A DNA stretch of 61,473 bases from Humidesulfovibrio sp. (GCF_031082295.1 NZ_JAVHLD010000016.1:1-61473); one strand, 5' to 3'; positions 16,195-25,765 are shown, numbered from the stretch's first letter. The notes: generated from the sequence alone by a model not told the origin. A program made the numbers and translations.

Positions 16195-16959
16195 ATGGAC
16201 CTGCGCATTTTGGAACTCAAGCGTCGAGCCCGCGATCTGGCCGTGTCCCGCGCGCAGTCGGCGTTCTCGCTGGAATGCGCCGAGGAGCTGACCTACGCCC
16301 GCGACCTGTTCTTCGACCATCCGCTGCTGCTGCGCCTGCAGGGCGACGCCCTGGGCTTTTTGAACGAGGCCTGCGGCCTGGGGGTGGAGCACGGCAAGAG
16401 GGTGGCCATGGACGCCGCAGCGCTGATTCTGGTGGAGCCCTCGGGCCTGTCCGCCGATGAGCGCCGCAGGCTGACCGTGCTGGCCGAGATGGCCGGGCTG
16501 CTGCACGACGCCCTGCGCCACGAGGATAACCACGCCGAGAAGGGTGCGGACCTCTGCCTGCGCATCCTGCGCGGCTATGCCATCAGCCCGGAGGAGCGGC
16601 TTTGGATCGCCGGGGCCGTGGCCGCGCACGAGAAGGACGGCACGCAGCCGCAGGAGGCGGGCGAGCACGCCCGGCTGCTGGCCGGTGCCGTGCACGACGC
16701 CGACATTTTCCGCTACGGGCCGGATATTTTCGCCACCACCCTGTGGGAATTGTGCGAGTGCGACGAGTGGTCGCTTGAACAGATCGCCGCGGCGTTCCCG
16801 GAGGGCGTGCGCCGCGCCAAGGCTCTCGCCGGCAGCTTCCACACCGAGAGCGGGCGGCGTTACGGCCCGCCCCTGCTGGCCGAGGGCGTGTCCCTGTCCG
16901 AGGAATACGAACGCATGCTGGGCCAGACCCTGGCCGCAAACGCCAAGAATAAAGCGTGA
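16195..16959 (+). CDS. HD-domain phosphohydrolase
   Basis: A 254-residue protein with a canonical HD metal site: His66 (VEHGKR), His104-Asp105 (LLHDAL), His145 (AAHEK) and Asp near 170 (DADIFR). The family hydrolyses phosphate esters such as nucleotides; the substrate is unknown. It begins three bases after the rpoH stop and its own stop overlaps the possible GTG of the next gene, so it is translationally coupled to its neighbours. Confidence 0.85.
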   Translation: MDLRILELKRRARDLAVSRAQSAFSLECAEELTYARDLFFDHPLLLRLQGDALGFLNEACGLGVEHGKRVAMDAAALILVEPSGLSADERRRLTVLAEMAGLLHDALRHEDNHAEKGADLCLRILRGYAISPEERLWIAGAVAAHEKDGTQPQEAGEHARLLAGAVHDADIFRYGPDIFATTLWELCECDEWSLEQIAAAFPEGVRRAKALAGSFHTESGRRYGPPLLAEGVSLSEEYERMLGQTLAANAKNKA

Positions 16960-16970
16960 GGACAGCGCAT

Positions 16971-18761
16971 ATGCCAACGAGTCTTCCCGCCGCCCGCCGT
17001 CTGGCCCTGCCGTTGGCGCTGGGCTTGCTCCTGAGCCTGGGCTGCGTCGCCTGCGTCGCCGCGCGGCGGGCGCCCGTGAAGGCGGAGCCCATGGCTGGCC
17101 CGGCCTCCACCACCTACGACTACCTTGAGTTCCAGGCTCTTGCCCAGGAAATGGGGCGCACCGGAGTCCTTTCGCGCACCTCGCCCGAGGCCTTCGCCCG
17201 CACCCTGGAGTTGCAGAGGGCAGCGGCCCAGGCCCTGGACCGCATCATCGCCCGCGAGCCCGCGCCCAGCCTGTTCATGGACAAGGGTTTCCTGTTCTGG
17301 AACTCGGAGCAGGCGGGAGAGGCCAGGAGGATCCTGGAAAACGGCCTGCGCCTGTTCCCCGACGACTACAACCTGAACGCCGCTCTGGCCAACGCCTACC
17401 TGCTTGAGAACAAGCTGCCCGAGGCCGCCGCGACCATCGAAGCCTATCTGGCGCGGCACGACAACCAGCTCCTGCGCGAGCGCCTGGGCCAGCTCTACAA
17501 CGACGCCGACCAGCCAGCCAAAGCCCTGGAAGTGCTGCGCAAAATACCTCAGAAGGGGCGCTCCAACGACGCCCAGTACCAGCTGGCCAGAGCCCAGGCC
17601 CGCCTGGGCCAGCGCAAGGCGGCCATCGACACCCTGCGCAAGCTGACCAAGTCCGCCCCGGACTTCCTTGAGGCCTGGGTGGAGCTGGCCTTCCAGCAGG
17701 AGATGGAGAAGGATTACGTCTCGGCCCTGGCCACCTACATGCAGATTCTGGCCCTGGGCGAGACCCGCGAGGACATCCGCCAGCGCATCGAGAACGGCGG
17801 CGGCGAGGGGCGCGAGGACATCCGCCTGCGCGTGGTGGGCCTGGAACTCAAGCTGAACAACCCGGACAAGGCCCTGACAGTGGCCCTGGAAGGCTCCGGC
17901 AGCAAGGCCTTTGTGCTCTCGGCCTCTCTGCTCTTCTTGAGCGAGAACTACACGGCCCAGGCCAGCACCCTGTTGGACGTGCTGGCCAGCACCCCGCCCG
18001 TGCCCGGCGAATATTTCTTCTACAAGGCCGTCATCGCCCACGATGGCGAAAGCAACCCGCAGAAGGCCCTGCAGTTCCTCGACCTGGTGCCGCAGAGCGA
18101 CGCCCACTACAGCCAGGCCCTCCAGTTCCGCATCCAGCTGCTCTACAGCCTGAGCCGCGAGCACGAGGCCGTGGAGCTCATGGAGCAGGGCAAGCGCCTG
18201 TTCCCGGGCCAGTCGCGCTTCCCGCTGCTGCAGGCGGGCTACCTCATGGAAAAGAAGCGCCTGCCCGAGGCGCGCCAGGTGCTGGAGGATGCCCTCCAGG
18301 CCAGGCCGGAGGACGAGGACCTGCTCTACCAGCTGGGCGCCGTGCTCGACCGCCAGGGCGACCGCAAGGCCGCGCTCCGGATCATGCAGCGCATAGTGGA
18401 CAGGAACAAGGAGCACGCCGACGCGCTCAACTACATCGGCTACACCCTGGTGGAGGAGAACCGCGAGCTTGAGCGCGCGCTCTCCCTCATCAAGAAGGCC
18501 GACCGGCTCAAGCCGGGCAATGGCTACATCATCGACTCCCTGGCCTGGGCCAACTATCGCCTGGGGCGGCTGGAAGAGGCCTGGAAGCATATCCAGCGGG
18601 CCGTGTCCCTGGCCCAGGACGACGCCACCATGTGGGAGCACTACGGCGACATAGCCCGCGAGATGGGCAAGCGGGACAAGGCCAGAAAGGGCTACAAGAC
18701 CGCGCTCAAGCTCAAGCACGAGTCTCCCGAGCGCGTGAAGAAGAAGCTGAAGGGGTTGTGA
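16971..18761 (+). CDS. Tetratricopeptide-repeat lipoprotein
   Basis: A 596-residue protein. A signal peptide with lipobox LSLGC (Cys near 26) indicates an outer-membrane lipoprotein. From about residue 70 to the end it is a series of TPR helices, with clear repeats at the C-terminus (NYIGYTLVEENRELERALSL, LAWANYRLGRLEEAWKHI). ATG 16971 was chosen for its GAGGA site; GTG 16956 overlaps the previous stop and is an alternative. The gene is four bases upstream of a LolB-like lipoprotein gene. In related genomes such TPR/LolB-like pairs occur together, suggesting an outer-membrane assembly role (inference). Confidence 0.85.
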   Translation: MPTSLPAARRLALPLALGLLLSLGCVACVAARRAPVKAEPMAGPASTTYDYLEFQALAQEMGRTGVLSRTSPEAFARTLELQRAAAQALDRIIAREPAPSLFMDKGFLFWNSEQAGEARRILENGLRLFPDDYNLNAALANAYLLENKLPEAAATIEAYLARHDNQLLRERLGQLYNDADQPAKALEVLRKIPQKGRSNDAQYQLARAQARLGQRKAAIDTLRKLTKSAPDFLEAWVELAFQQEMEKDYVSALATYMQILALGETREDIRQRIENGGGEGREDIRLRVVGLELKLNNPDKALTVALEGSGSKAFVLSASLLFLSENYTAQASTLLDVLASTPPVPGEYFFYKAVIAHDGESNPQKALQFLDLVPQSDAHYSQALQFRIQLLYSLSREHEAVELMEQGKRLFPGQSRFPLLQAGYLMEKKRLPEARQVLEDALQARPEDEDLLYQLGAVLDRQGDRKAALRIMQRIVDRNKEHADALNYIGYTLVEENRELERALSLIKKADRLKPGNGYIIDSLAWANYRLGRLEEAWKHIQRAVSLAQDDATMWEHYGDIAREMGKRDKARKGYKTALKLKHESPERVKKKLKGL

Positions 18762-18765
18762 TCGC

Positions 18766-19704
18766 GTGAGCATGCTGCGCAGAGTGTGTCTTCTGGCCGG
18801 GAGTGCGGCCTTGGCTTTGGCCTGCGCCGCCTGCGCGCCCAAGGTCGAGCTGCCGCGTTTCGACGATGTCCTGGCCAACAAGTCGGCCTTTCAGGATCGC
18901 TTCGTCACCGCGCCCATGTTCGCCACCGGCGTGGCCGTGCGCGCCAGCCTGCTGTATTCCACGCCCGCGCGCACCAACCGCACGGATGTGCAGATCTTCG
19001 GCGACTACGGCCGCCCCCTGCGCCTGGACGTGCGGGCCGGGCTCGGCACCATGGTCGCCCTCATGCGCGAGGACGCCAGCGGCCTGCTGGCCTATTACCC
19101 CGGCAAGAAGGCGGTCTACGCGCACATGGACCCGGTCATCGGCGCGCAGCTCCTGGGCCTGCCCTTCCCCTTCTCCATGCGCGACCTGGCCCTGGTGCTC
19201 TCCGGCCACTTCCGCTCGCTGGTGCCGCCGGACAAGGCTCCGTCCGAGATCCGCGCATTGCCCGACGGCGGCTTCGCCTACAGCTACGCCAAGGGCCCGG
19301 TGCGGCTGCTGGCCGTGGACGCGTACGGCCGCCCGCAGCGCCTGGAGGGCGAGCTCTCCCCCTATTTCAAGACCCAGGCCGAGCGCGAGGGCGAGGTTGT
19401 GTCCGGCCCGCGTGTGTGGAGCCTGGTGTTCTCCGACTATCCCGAGGACGACGGCGACCCCCCGGGACCGGCCACGGTGCTGACCCTGAACCTGCCCAAG
19501 GGCGAGAGCGCCGTGCTGCGGGTCAAGGCGCTGGACGAGCGCGGGCTGCCCTGGCCGCTCAAGTCGCTGTCCCTCGTGCCTCCGTCGGATTCGAGGTTCA
19601 TGGCTCTGGACCGCCAGTCACCGCCGCCTCCGGGCATCACGGACATCGTCACCGGGGGCAGCGAGAACGAACACGGACAACCTGAGGAGAAAGCGCATGG
19701 ATAA
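18766..19704 (+). CDS. LolB/DUF4292-like outer-membrane lipoprotein
   Basis: A 312-residue protein with signal peptide and lipobox (LALAC-AAC, Cys near 20-23). The body (about 40-270) reads as a beta-rich, LolB-like half-barrel, with repeats such as ASLLYSTPARTNRTDVQIFG and alternating hydrophobic strands. The C-terminus is Pro/Gly-rich. Start may be GTG 18766 or ATG 18772; both give the same signal peptide. It follows the TPR lipoprotein and overlaps the next gene by eight bases. LolB-like function is inferred from fold-like pattern and context only. Confidence 0.65.
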   Translation: MSMLRRVCLLAGSAALALACAACAPKVELPRFDDVLANKSAFQDRFVTAPMFATGVAVRASLLYSTPARTNRTDVQIFGDYGRPLRLDVRAGLGTMVALMREDASGLLAYYPGKKAVYAHMDPVIGAQLLGLPFPFSMRDLALVLSGHFRSLVPPDKAPSEIRALPDGGFAYSYAKGPVRLLAVDAYGRPQRLEGELSPYFKTQAEREGEVVSGPRVWSLVFSDYPEDDGDPPGPATVLTLNLPKGESAVLRVKALDERGLPWPLKSLSLVPPSDSRFMALDRQSPPPPGITDIVTGGSENEHGQPEEKAHG

Positions 19705-20011
19705 CAACAACCAGGCACTGATTCCGGTTGTGGAGCCCCCGGCCCAGCCCGGCCTCGTCGGCACCTTCACCCTGGGCCTCAAGGTCTGGGGACGGGAGAT
19801 GCGGCGTCTCATAACCGGCCAGGCCAAGCGCCACGAGGTGCGCCAGCTGGAGGCCCGCCTGCGCGAGGAGATGGCCGTGCTGGCCAGGCTCGACGCCTCC
19901 GGCCAGGCCACCCCCGGCCCGGAGCGCGACCTCTGCCTGCGGCAGGTGGAGATGCTCAAGGCGGAGATCGCCCGGCTGCGGCGCGAGGAAGAGGCCACGG
20001 AACCCAGGTAG
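19697..20011 (+). CDS. Small cytoplasmic coiled-coil protein, unknown
   Basis: A 104-residue protein with no signal peptide. Residues 45-75 and 80-104 are Arg/Glu/Leu-rich heptad-like helices (QLEARLREEMAVLARL; LRQVEMLKAEIARLRREE). I do not recognise it. Its ATG has GAGGAG upstream inside the previous gene, which it overlaps by eight bases, so it belongs to the operon. Confidence 0.7.
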   Translation: MDNNNQALIPVVEPPAQPGLVGTFTLGLKVWGREMRRLITGQAKRHEVRQLEARLREEMAVLARLDASGQATPGPERDLCLRQVEMLKAEIARLRREEEATEPR

Positions 20012-20044
20012 ACAGCCGGGCGCGCGCCCGCAGGAGGAGCCTTC

Positions 20045-20509
20045 ATGTCAAAGACCATCGTTTTGGCCTCCGACCACGGGGGATACGCCCTCAAGTCCGT
20101 TCTGGCGCAGGCCCTGCGCAAGGTCGAGTGCGTGGTGGAAGACCTGGGGCCGGACTGCACCAGCTCCTGCGACTATCCGGCCTTTGCCGACAAGCTCTCC
20201 AAGCGTCTGCTGGACGCGGGCGAGGAGGGCCAGAACGGGCAGGTGCTGGGCATCCTCATCTGCGGCACGGGCCTGGGCATGAGCATGGCCGCCAACCGCC
20301 ACCCCGGCATCCGCGCGGCGGTCTGCACCAACGAGTTCATGGCCCGCATGGCGCGGGCGCACAACAACGCCAACGTGCTCTGCCTGGGCGAGCGCGTGAC
20401 CGGCCAGGGCCTGGCCCTGGAGATCATGCGGGCGTTCATGGAGGCGCCCTTCGAGGGCGGCCGCCACCTGCGGCGCATCGAACAGTTCGAGACGCATTCC
20501 ATGGCCTGA
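20045..20509 (+). CDS. rpiB: Ribose-5-phosphate isomerase B
   Basis: A 154-residue RpiB, which interconverts ribose 5-phosphate and ribulose 5-phosphate. The family motifs are ASDHGGYALK at residue 7, the catalytic loop ICGTGLGMSMAANRHPGIRAA near 78-98, and HNNANVLCLGER near 118. Length is normal. It has GGAGG-type site upstream and is followed by tkt, giving a pentose-phosphate pair. Confidence 0.96.
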   Translation: MSKTIVLASDHGGYALKSVLAQALRKVECVVEDLGPDCTSSCDYPAFADKLSKRLLDAGEEGQNGQVLGILICGTGLGMSMAANRHPGIRAAVCTNEFMARMARAHNNANVLCLGERVTGQGLALEIMRAFMEAPFEGGRHLRRIEQFETHSMA

Positions 20510-20616
20510 GGCCGCCCGGCTCCGAGAGCCCGGCCTGAGGCGGAGTGACGACGCGGAGCCATTCCGCGCAATACAACCCGGCGGCTGCGTGCCGCCCCAA
20601 ACGAGGACCAACTTCC

Positions 20617-22620
20617 ATGCAGAAGACCATCGCCCCTGACCAGCTTGTGGTGAATACCCTGAAAGGGCTCATCATGGACGCCACCCGCGCCGCCGATTCC
20701 GGACACCCCGGCGGAGCCATGAGCTCCGCGGACTTCGCAGCGGTGCTCTACTCGGAGTTTCTGAACTTCGACCCCGAGCGCGCCAACTGGTTCAACCGCG
20801 ACCGCTTCGTGCTCTCCGCCGGGCACGAGTCGGCCCTGCTGTACGGCCTGCTGCACCTGGCCGGGTTCATCGACGCCGACGACCTGCGCGGGTTCCGCCA
20901 GCTCGGCAGCCGCACGCCGGGCCACCCGGAGCACGAGGTCACCCCCGGCGTGGAGGCCACCACCGGTCCCCTGGGCCAGGGCTTCGTCATGGCCGTGGGC
21001 ATGGCCGTGGCCGAAACCTTCCTGCGGGGCAAGCTGGGCAAGGCCGTGTGCGACCACAACACCTACGTGCTCACCAGCGACGGCGACATGCAGGAGTCCG
21101 TGGTCCTGGGCGCCGCCTCCCTGGCCGGGCTGTGGGGTCTGGGCAAGCTCACCTGCTACTACGATTCCAACAAGGTCCAGCTGGCCGGGCCGGTCTCCCG
21201 CGTGGACCGCACCGACTACGCCAAGGTTTTCGCCGCCATGGGCTGGCACGTGCAGCAGGTCGACGGCCACGACCGCGACGCCATCCGCGCGGCCATCAAG
21301 AAGGCCCAGGCCCAGAAGAAGAAGCCGAGCCTCATCATCGGCCACACGGTCATGGCCAAGGGCGCGGCCACCCGCGAGGGCGACTTTGGCACCCACGGCG
21401 AACCCCTGCCCGCGGACGAGATCGCCGCCACCAAGAAGAACATGTGCCTCATCGAGGGCGCCTGCTTCCACGTGCCGGACGAGGCCCGCAAGCATTTCCA
21501 GGCCCGCTTCCCCGAGCTCAAGCGCGGCGTGGCAGCCTGGAAGGAGACCCTGGCCAAGCGCATCAAGAAGGGCGACAAGGACTTCCTGGACTTCTGGAAG
21601 GCCATGAACACCGGGCGCGGCGAGCTGAAGCTGCCCATGCCGACGTTCGAGCCCGGCAAGAAGATCGCCACCCGCGCGGCCTGGGGCCAGTGCCTGAACA
21701 TGCTCAAAGACGCCCTGCCGAACCTCATGGGCGGCAGCGCCGACCTCGACCCCTCCAACCAGACGAGCAAGTTCCGCGACGCCGTGGGCATCTTCGCGGC
21801 CGACAATCCGCTGGGCCGCAACCTGTCCTTCGGCGTGCGCGAGTTCCCCATGGCGGCCATCCTGAACGGCATGGCCCTGCACGGCGGCACGCTGCCCTTC
21901 GGCGCCACGTTCCTGACCTTCTCCGACTACTGCCGCAACGCCATCCGCATGTCGGCACTGCAGAAGCTGCCGGTGCTCTACGTGTTCACCCACGACTCCT
22001 TCTACGTGGGCGAGGACGGCCCCACCCACCAGCCTATCGAACACGTGGCGAGCTTGCGGCTCATCCCGAACTTGCTGGACCTGCGCCCGGCCGACGCCAC
22101 CGAGACGGCGCTCTGCCTGGAGCTGGCCCTGCGCCAGACGAACCAGCCCTCGTGCCTGTTCCTCACCCGCCAGGGCCTGCCGGTCATGGATCCCAAGGAG
22201 TACCCGGCCGTGGCCGAGGGCGTGAAGCGTGGCGGCTACGTGCTCAAGGACTGCAAGGACGAGCCGGAACTCATCGTCATGGCCTCCGGCTCCGAGGTCT
22301 CTCTGGCCCTTGAGGCCGTGAAGATCCTGGAGGAGGAAGAGCCGGGCCGCATGATCCGCGTGGTCAGCATGCCTTCGGTGAACCTGTTCGAGGCCCAGCC
22401 CATGCACTACAAGGAATCCGTGCTGCCGCCCACCGTGGAACGCCGCGTGGCCATCGAGGCCGGGCGGGTCGAGGGCTGGCACAAGTACGTGGGCCTGTTC
22501 GGGCTGGCGCTCGGGCTCGACCACTTCGGCGAGAGCGCCCCGGCTGACAAGCTGGCCGAGAAGTATGGCTTCACCGCGCCCACGGTGGCCAGGCTCATCC
22601 GCGAGCGCTATTTCGGCTAG
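20617..22620 (+). CDS. tkt: Transketolase
   Basis: A 667-residue thiamine-diphosphate enzyme of the non-oxidative pentose phosphate pathway. Typical motifs: ADSGHPGG near residue 27, HESALLYGLLH near 73, TTGPLGQG near 112, the ThDP motif GDGDMQES (SDGDMQES here) near 155, and later GGSADLDPSN and FTHDSFYVGEDGPTHQPIEH. Length is full. ATG 20617 was chosen for GAGGA ten bases upstream. It sits between rpiB and glpX. Confidence 0.97.
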   Translation: MQKTIAPDQLVVNTLKGLIMDATRAADSGHPGGAMSSADFAAVLYSEFLNFDPERANWFNRDRFVLSAGHESALLYGLLHLAGFIDADDLRGFRQLGSRTPGHPEHEVTPGVEATTGPLGQGFVMAVGMAVAETFLRGKLGKAVCDHNTYVLTSDGDMQESVVLGAASLAGLWGLGKLTCYYDSNKVQLAGPVSRVDRTDYAKVFAAMGWHVQQVDGHDRDAIRAAIKKAQAQKKKPSLIIGHTVMAKGAATREGDFGTHGEPLPADEIAATKKNMCLIEGACFHVPDEARKHFQARFPELKRGVAAWKETLAKRIKKGDKDFLDFWKAMNTGRGELKLPMPTFEPGKKIATRAAWGQCLNMLKDALPNLMGGSADLDPSNQTSKFRDAVGIFAADNPLGRNLSFGVREFPMAAILNGMALHGGTLPFGATFLTFSDYCRNAIRMSALQKLPVLYVFTHDSFYVGEDGPTHQPIEHVASLRLIPNLLDLRPADATETALCLELALRQTNQPSCLFLTRQGLPVMDPKEYPAVAEGVKRGGYVLKDCKDEPELIVMASGSEVSLALEAVKILEEEEPGRMIRVVSMPSVNLFEAQPMHYKESVLPPTVERRVAIEAGRVEGWHKYVGLFGLALGLDHFGESAPADKLAEKYGFTAPTVARLIRERYFG

Positions 22621-22642
22621 CGCAAGCCGCTGCCCAGGGCGC

Positions 22643-22672
22643 TTGCGGTCTGGCGGGGTGCTCTGCTAGAGT
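22643..22672 (+). promoter_or_regulatory. Possible internal promoter for glpX
   Basis: TTGCGG (22643-22648) and TAGAGT (22667-22672) are 18 bases apart, after a short CGCAAGC/GCTTGCG hairpin that starts just past the tkt stop. It would let glpX be expressed apart from tkt. Confidence 0.4.
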
Positions 22673-22738
22673 ACGTACACGATGGGAAAATCGGACCGCG
22701 CGTGAGCGCGCAGGTTCTGCACTTTGAAGGAGAAACAC

Positions 22739-23722
22739 ATGGAAGCCCCGCAAAGAAATCTGGCCTTGGACCTGGTGCGCGTCACCGAAGCGGCGGCCCT
22801 TTCGAGCGCCCGTTGGCTGGGCAAAGGCGACAAGGACGCCGGCGACCGCGCTGCAGTGGACGCCATGCGCCTGTCCTTCAAGACCCTGGCCATCAGCGGC
22901 ACCATTATCATCGGCGAAGGCGAGAAGGACAACGCTCCCATGCTGCACAACGGCGAGAAGGTCGGCGCGGGCGGACCGCAGACCGTGGACGTGGCCGTTG
23001 ACCCCGTCGAGGGCACCAGCCTGCTGGCCTATGGCCGCCCCAACGCCATCAGCGTTGTCGGCGTGGCCCCGGCCGGAACCATGTACGATCCGGGCCCCAG
23101 CTACTACATGCAGAAGCTGGTGGTGCCCGCCGCGGCCAAGAACGTGGTCGACATCGAGGCTCCCGTGCCCACCAACCTGAAGCGCATCGCCAAGGCGCTG
23201 GGTAAGGACGTGGACGACCTGGTGGTCTTCGTGCTCGACAAGCCGCGCCACAAGAAGCTCATCGCCGACATCCGCGAGGCCGGCGCGCGCATCCAACTGC
23301 ACACCGACGGCGACGTGGCCGGGGCGCTCATGGCCATCGACCCGCGCAACGAGGTGGACGTGATGATGGGCACCGGCGGCACGCCCGAGGGCGTCCTGGC
23401 GGCCTGCGCCATCCGCATCATGGGCGGCGAGATGTTCTGCAAGCTCGACCCCCAGAAGCAGGACGAGAAGAATCTGCTGGCGCAGCACGGGGTGGACATC
23501 CGCCGCGTGCTCACCGTGGGCGACCTGGTGAAGAGCGACGACGTGTTCTTCGCGGCCACCGGCATCTCGGGCGGCACCTTCCTGAAGGGCGTGCGCTACC
23601 TGGGCTACGGCGCGGAGACCAGCTCGCTCGTCATGCGCGGCAAGACCGGCACCATCCGCTACATCGAGGCCATCCACTCCTGGGATCACCTCATGAAGAT
23701 CAGCGCGGTCAAGTACGACTAA
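22739..23722 (+). CDS. glpX: Fructose-1,6-bisphosphatase class II
   Basis: A 327-residue GlpX-type phosphatase that makes fructose 6-phosphate for gluconeogenesis. The metal-binding motifs IIGEGEKDNAPML (about 62-74) and VDPVEGTSLLA (about 91-101) are intact, as is GTGGTPEGVLAA near 212. The ATG has AAGGAG six bases upstream. It ends the long plus-strand run and is followed by an intrinsic terminator. Confidence 0.96.
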   Translation: MEAPQRNLALDLVRVTEAAALSSARWLGKGDKDAGDRAAVDAMRLSFKTLAISGTIIIGEGEKDNAPMLHNGEKVGAGGPQTVDVAVDPVEGTSLLAYGRPNAISVVGVAPAGTMYDPGPSYYMQKLVVPAAAKNVVDIEAPVPTNLKRIAKALGKDVDDLVVFVLDKPRHKKLIADIREAGARIQLHTDGDVAGALMAIDPRNEVDVMMGTGGTPEGVLAACAIRIMGGEMFCKLDPQKQDEKNLLAQHGVDIRRVLTVGDLVKSDDVFFAATGISGGTFLKGVRYLGYGAETSSLVMRGKTGTIRYIEAIHSWDHLMKISAVKYD

Positions 23723-23731
23723 CAAACGCAC

Positions 23732-23777
23732 AAAGGCCGGGAGGGGGCGCCATATCCCCTCCCGGCCTTTTCCTTTT
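23732..23777 (+). terminator. Intrinsic terminator after glpX
   Basis: A perfect 15-bp stem (AAAGGCCGGGAGGGG with CCCCTCCCGGCCTTT, 23732-23770) is followed by TCCTTTTT. The A-rich left side also suits the minus-strand gene ending at 23789, so it probably works both ways. Confidence 0.92.
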
Positions 23778-23788
23778 TCCGGTATCCG

Positions 23789-24028
23789 CTAGATTTCAGG
23801 GTCGGCGAGCTTGGCGGCGATGATCAGCGCGTCCTCGCTGCGGGCCTGGGCCTGCAGGCTTTTGGACTCCCCGTGGCAGGCGAAGCCCGCTCCCGAGACA
23901 TGCACGTAGCCTGCGGAGAGGACCTTGGAGTAGGGAATCTGCTCGCGCATCTCGGAAAAATCGATGCGCCTGGGGAAGATGATGGGCTCTGGAATTCCTG
24001 CAAAATCCTCGAACATGATGTATTTCAT
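23789..24028 (-). CDS. Small protein of unknown function
   Basis: A 79-residue protein, not recognised. It begins MKYIMFEDFAGIPEPIIFP and has a central GYVHVSGAGFACHGES segment with one Cys. The ATG was chosen because GGAGGA lies five bases upstream. It ends against the glpX terminator and is divergent from the glycosyltransferase. No signal peptide or membrane helix is visible. Confidence 0.65.
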   Translation of the reverse strand: MKYIMFEDFAGIPEPIIFPRRIDFSEMREQIPYSKVLSAGYVHVSGAGFACHGESKSLQAQARSEDALIIAAKLADPEI

Positions 24029-24115
24029 GGCGTCCTCCACGGTCGGTTGCTCTAGCGTGACTCTAGCCTACGTACATGGCGAGGGCAAGATGCGCCGGAC
24101 GCCCGCGGGCAGGCC

Positions 24116-25186
24116 ATGAAACACTTTCGGCGCATCGGCATCTGGCAGACCGCCTTCCTGGGCGACGCCGTGCTCACCCTGCCGCTCGTCCAGGCCGTGA
24201 AGGAGCGCTTCCCCGAGGCCGAGCTGCACCTCTTCGTGCGCGCCGGGGTGGAGGGCCTGTTCAGCGCCCAGCGCGAGCTCGCCAGCGTGCGGCCCTTTGC
24301 CAAGCGCGGCGCACAGAAGGGCCTCAGCGCCGCCACCGCCCTGGGCCGGGAGCTTGCGCGCGAGGGCTTCGACCTCTGGATTTCCCCGCACACCAGCCTG
24401 CGCAGCGCTCTTGTGGCCCGAACCGTGGGCGCGCCCGTGCGCATCGGCTATTCTCGTCCCTGGTGGAACCGCTTCGCCTACACGCACCTGGTCGACCGCC
24501 GCTTTGACGAACTGCATGAGATCGAGCGCCTGATGCAGCTGGCGCTGCCTCTGGAGATCGACCCGGTAGCGCCCAAGCCGCGGCTGGACCTGCCGGCCGA
24601 GGCCGTGAGCCGCGCAGAGGCGGTGCTTTCAGCCCTCCCGGCCGGGCCGAAACGTGGCCCAGTCCTCGGCATCCACCCCGGCTCCACCTGGCCCACCAAG
24701 TGCTGGCCCGAGGAATATTTCGCCGACATCGCCCGCCGGGCGCTCGAGGCCGGGGCCGTGGTGCTGCTCTTCGCCGGACCCGGTGAGGAGGCGCTGGCCG
24801 GGCGCATCGTGTCGACAGTGGGCAAGGCGGCTGGCGCTGCCGAGGGCGCTGGAGCCGGTCGGCTCGTGAATCTGGCCGGGCAGCTCAACATCCCGGCCCT
24901 GGCAGCGACCCTGGGGCGGCTCGACGCCTGCCTGACCAACGACTCCGGCCCCATGCACCTGGCCTGGGTGCAGGATACGCCGCTCTGCGCCCTGTTCGGC
25001 CCCACGGTGCGCCAGCTTGGCTTCTTTCCGCGCGGGGAGAACTCCCGCGTGCTGGAGCAGAGCATGGACTGCCGCCCCTGCGGACTGCACGGGCACAAGG
25101 CCTGCCCGCAGAAACACCACCAATGCATGCGCGACATCACCCCGGACCGGGCTTGGGATGTGCTGCGGGGCATGCTCGGGGTGTAG
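24116..25186 (+). CDS. Glycosyltransferase family 9 (heptosyltransferase, WaaF-like)
   Basis: A 356-residue GT9 protein that transfers heptose in lipopolysaccharide core assembly. Features: N-terminal GIWQTAFLGDAVLTLPLVQA, the HPGSTWPTKCWPEEYFA motif near 188 and TNDSGPMHLAWVQDTP near 275, then CRPCGLHGHKACPQKHH. These fit lipopolysaccharide heptosyltransferase II. The ribosome binding site is weak. It is divergent from the small gene at 23789 and has no other LPS gene adjacent. Confidence 0.9.
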   Translation: MKHFRRIGIWQTAFLGDAVLTLPLVQAVKERFPEAELHLFVRAGVEGLFSAQRELASVRPFAKRGAQKGLSAATALGRELAREGFDLWISPHTSLRSALVARTVGAPVRIGYSRPWWNRFAYTHLVDRRFDELHEIERLMQLALPLEIDPVAPKPRLDLPAEAVSRAEAVLSALPAGPKRGPVLGIHPGSTWPTKCWPEEYFADIARRALEAGAVVLLFAGPGEEALAGRIVSTVGKAAGAAEGAGAGRLVNLAGQLNIPALAATLGRLDACLTNDSGPMHLAWVQDTPLCALFGPTVRQLGFFPRGENSRVLEQSMDCRPCGLHGHKACPQKHHQCMRDITPDRAWDVLRGMLGV

Positions 25187-25243
25187 GGTCCAAAAGCGTC
25201 TTTCGGAAACAGGCCCAAGGCTGCTTTATCTCTGGAGGCGCTC

Positions 25244-25663
25244 ATGCCAACGGACGCCGCGACCTCGCTTCTCCTTGCCGACATCGTGCTGGTGCTGCAC
25301 ACGGCCCTGGCGTTGTTCCTCACCTTCGGCCTCGCCGCCATCTGGCTCGGCGGCTGGCTGGGTTGGGGCTTCGTGCGCAACAGGGGCTTCCGTCTGGCGC
25401 ATCTCGCCGGGCTGGCCGTGGTGGCGCTGGAGTCCGTGCTCGGGCTGACCTGCCCGCTGACGGACCTGGAGAGCGGCCTGCGCAACGCGGCCCACGCCAC
25501 GCCGGGCGCCATGCCGTATCGGGGCGGGTTCATCGCCCACTGGCTGGGCAAGATCCTCTATTATGACTTGGACGAGCGGGTGTTTCTTGCGCTGTATCTG
25601 GCGGCGCTGGGGCTCACGCTTCTGGCGTGGCGGGTGGTGCGGGTGCGGGGGCGCAAGGTCTGA
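25244..25663 (+). CDS. DUF2784 membrane protein
   Basis: A 139-residue protein with four membrane helices (about 8-30, 38-60, 95-110, 112-130). The family signature is CPLTDLE at about residues 70-76, preceded by AHLAGLAVVALESVLG. Function unknown. ATG with GGAGGCGC upstream. The stop is about 100 bases before the next gene. Confidence 0.85.
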   Translation: MPTDAATSLLLADIVLVLHTALALFLTFGLAAIWLGGWLGWGFVRNRGFRLAHLAGLAVVALESVLGLTCPLTDLESGLRNAAHATPGAMPYRGGFIAHWLGKILYYDLDERVFLALYLAALGLTLLAWRVVRVRGRKV

Positions 25664-25765
25664 GCAGAGCCCCAAGATGCCGCCTTCCTCGACAAAACCG
25701 CGTGAGTGTGGTCTTCCTTCGCCAAAGGCCTGTGGATGGTCCCGCATGGAAAAGGAGTGAGGCTG

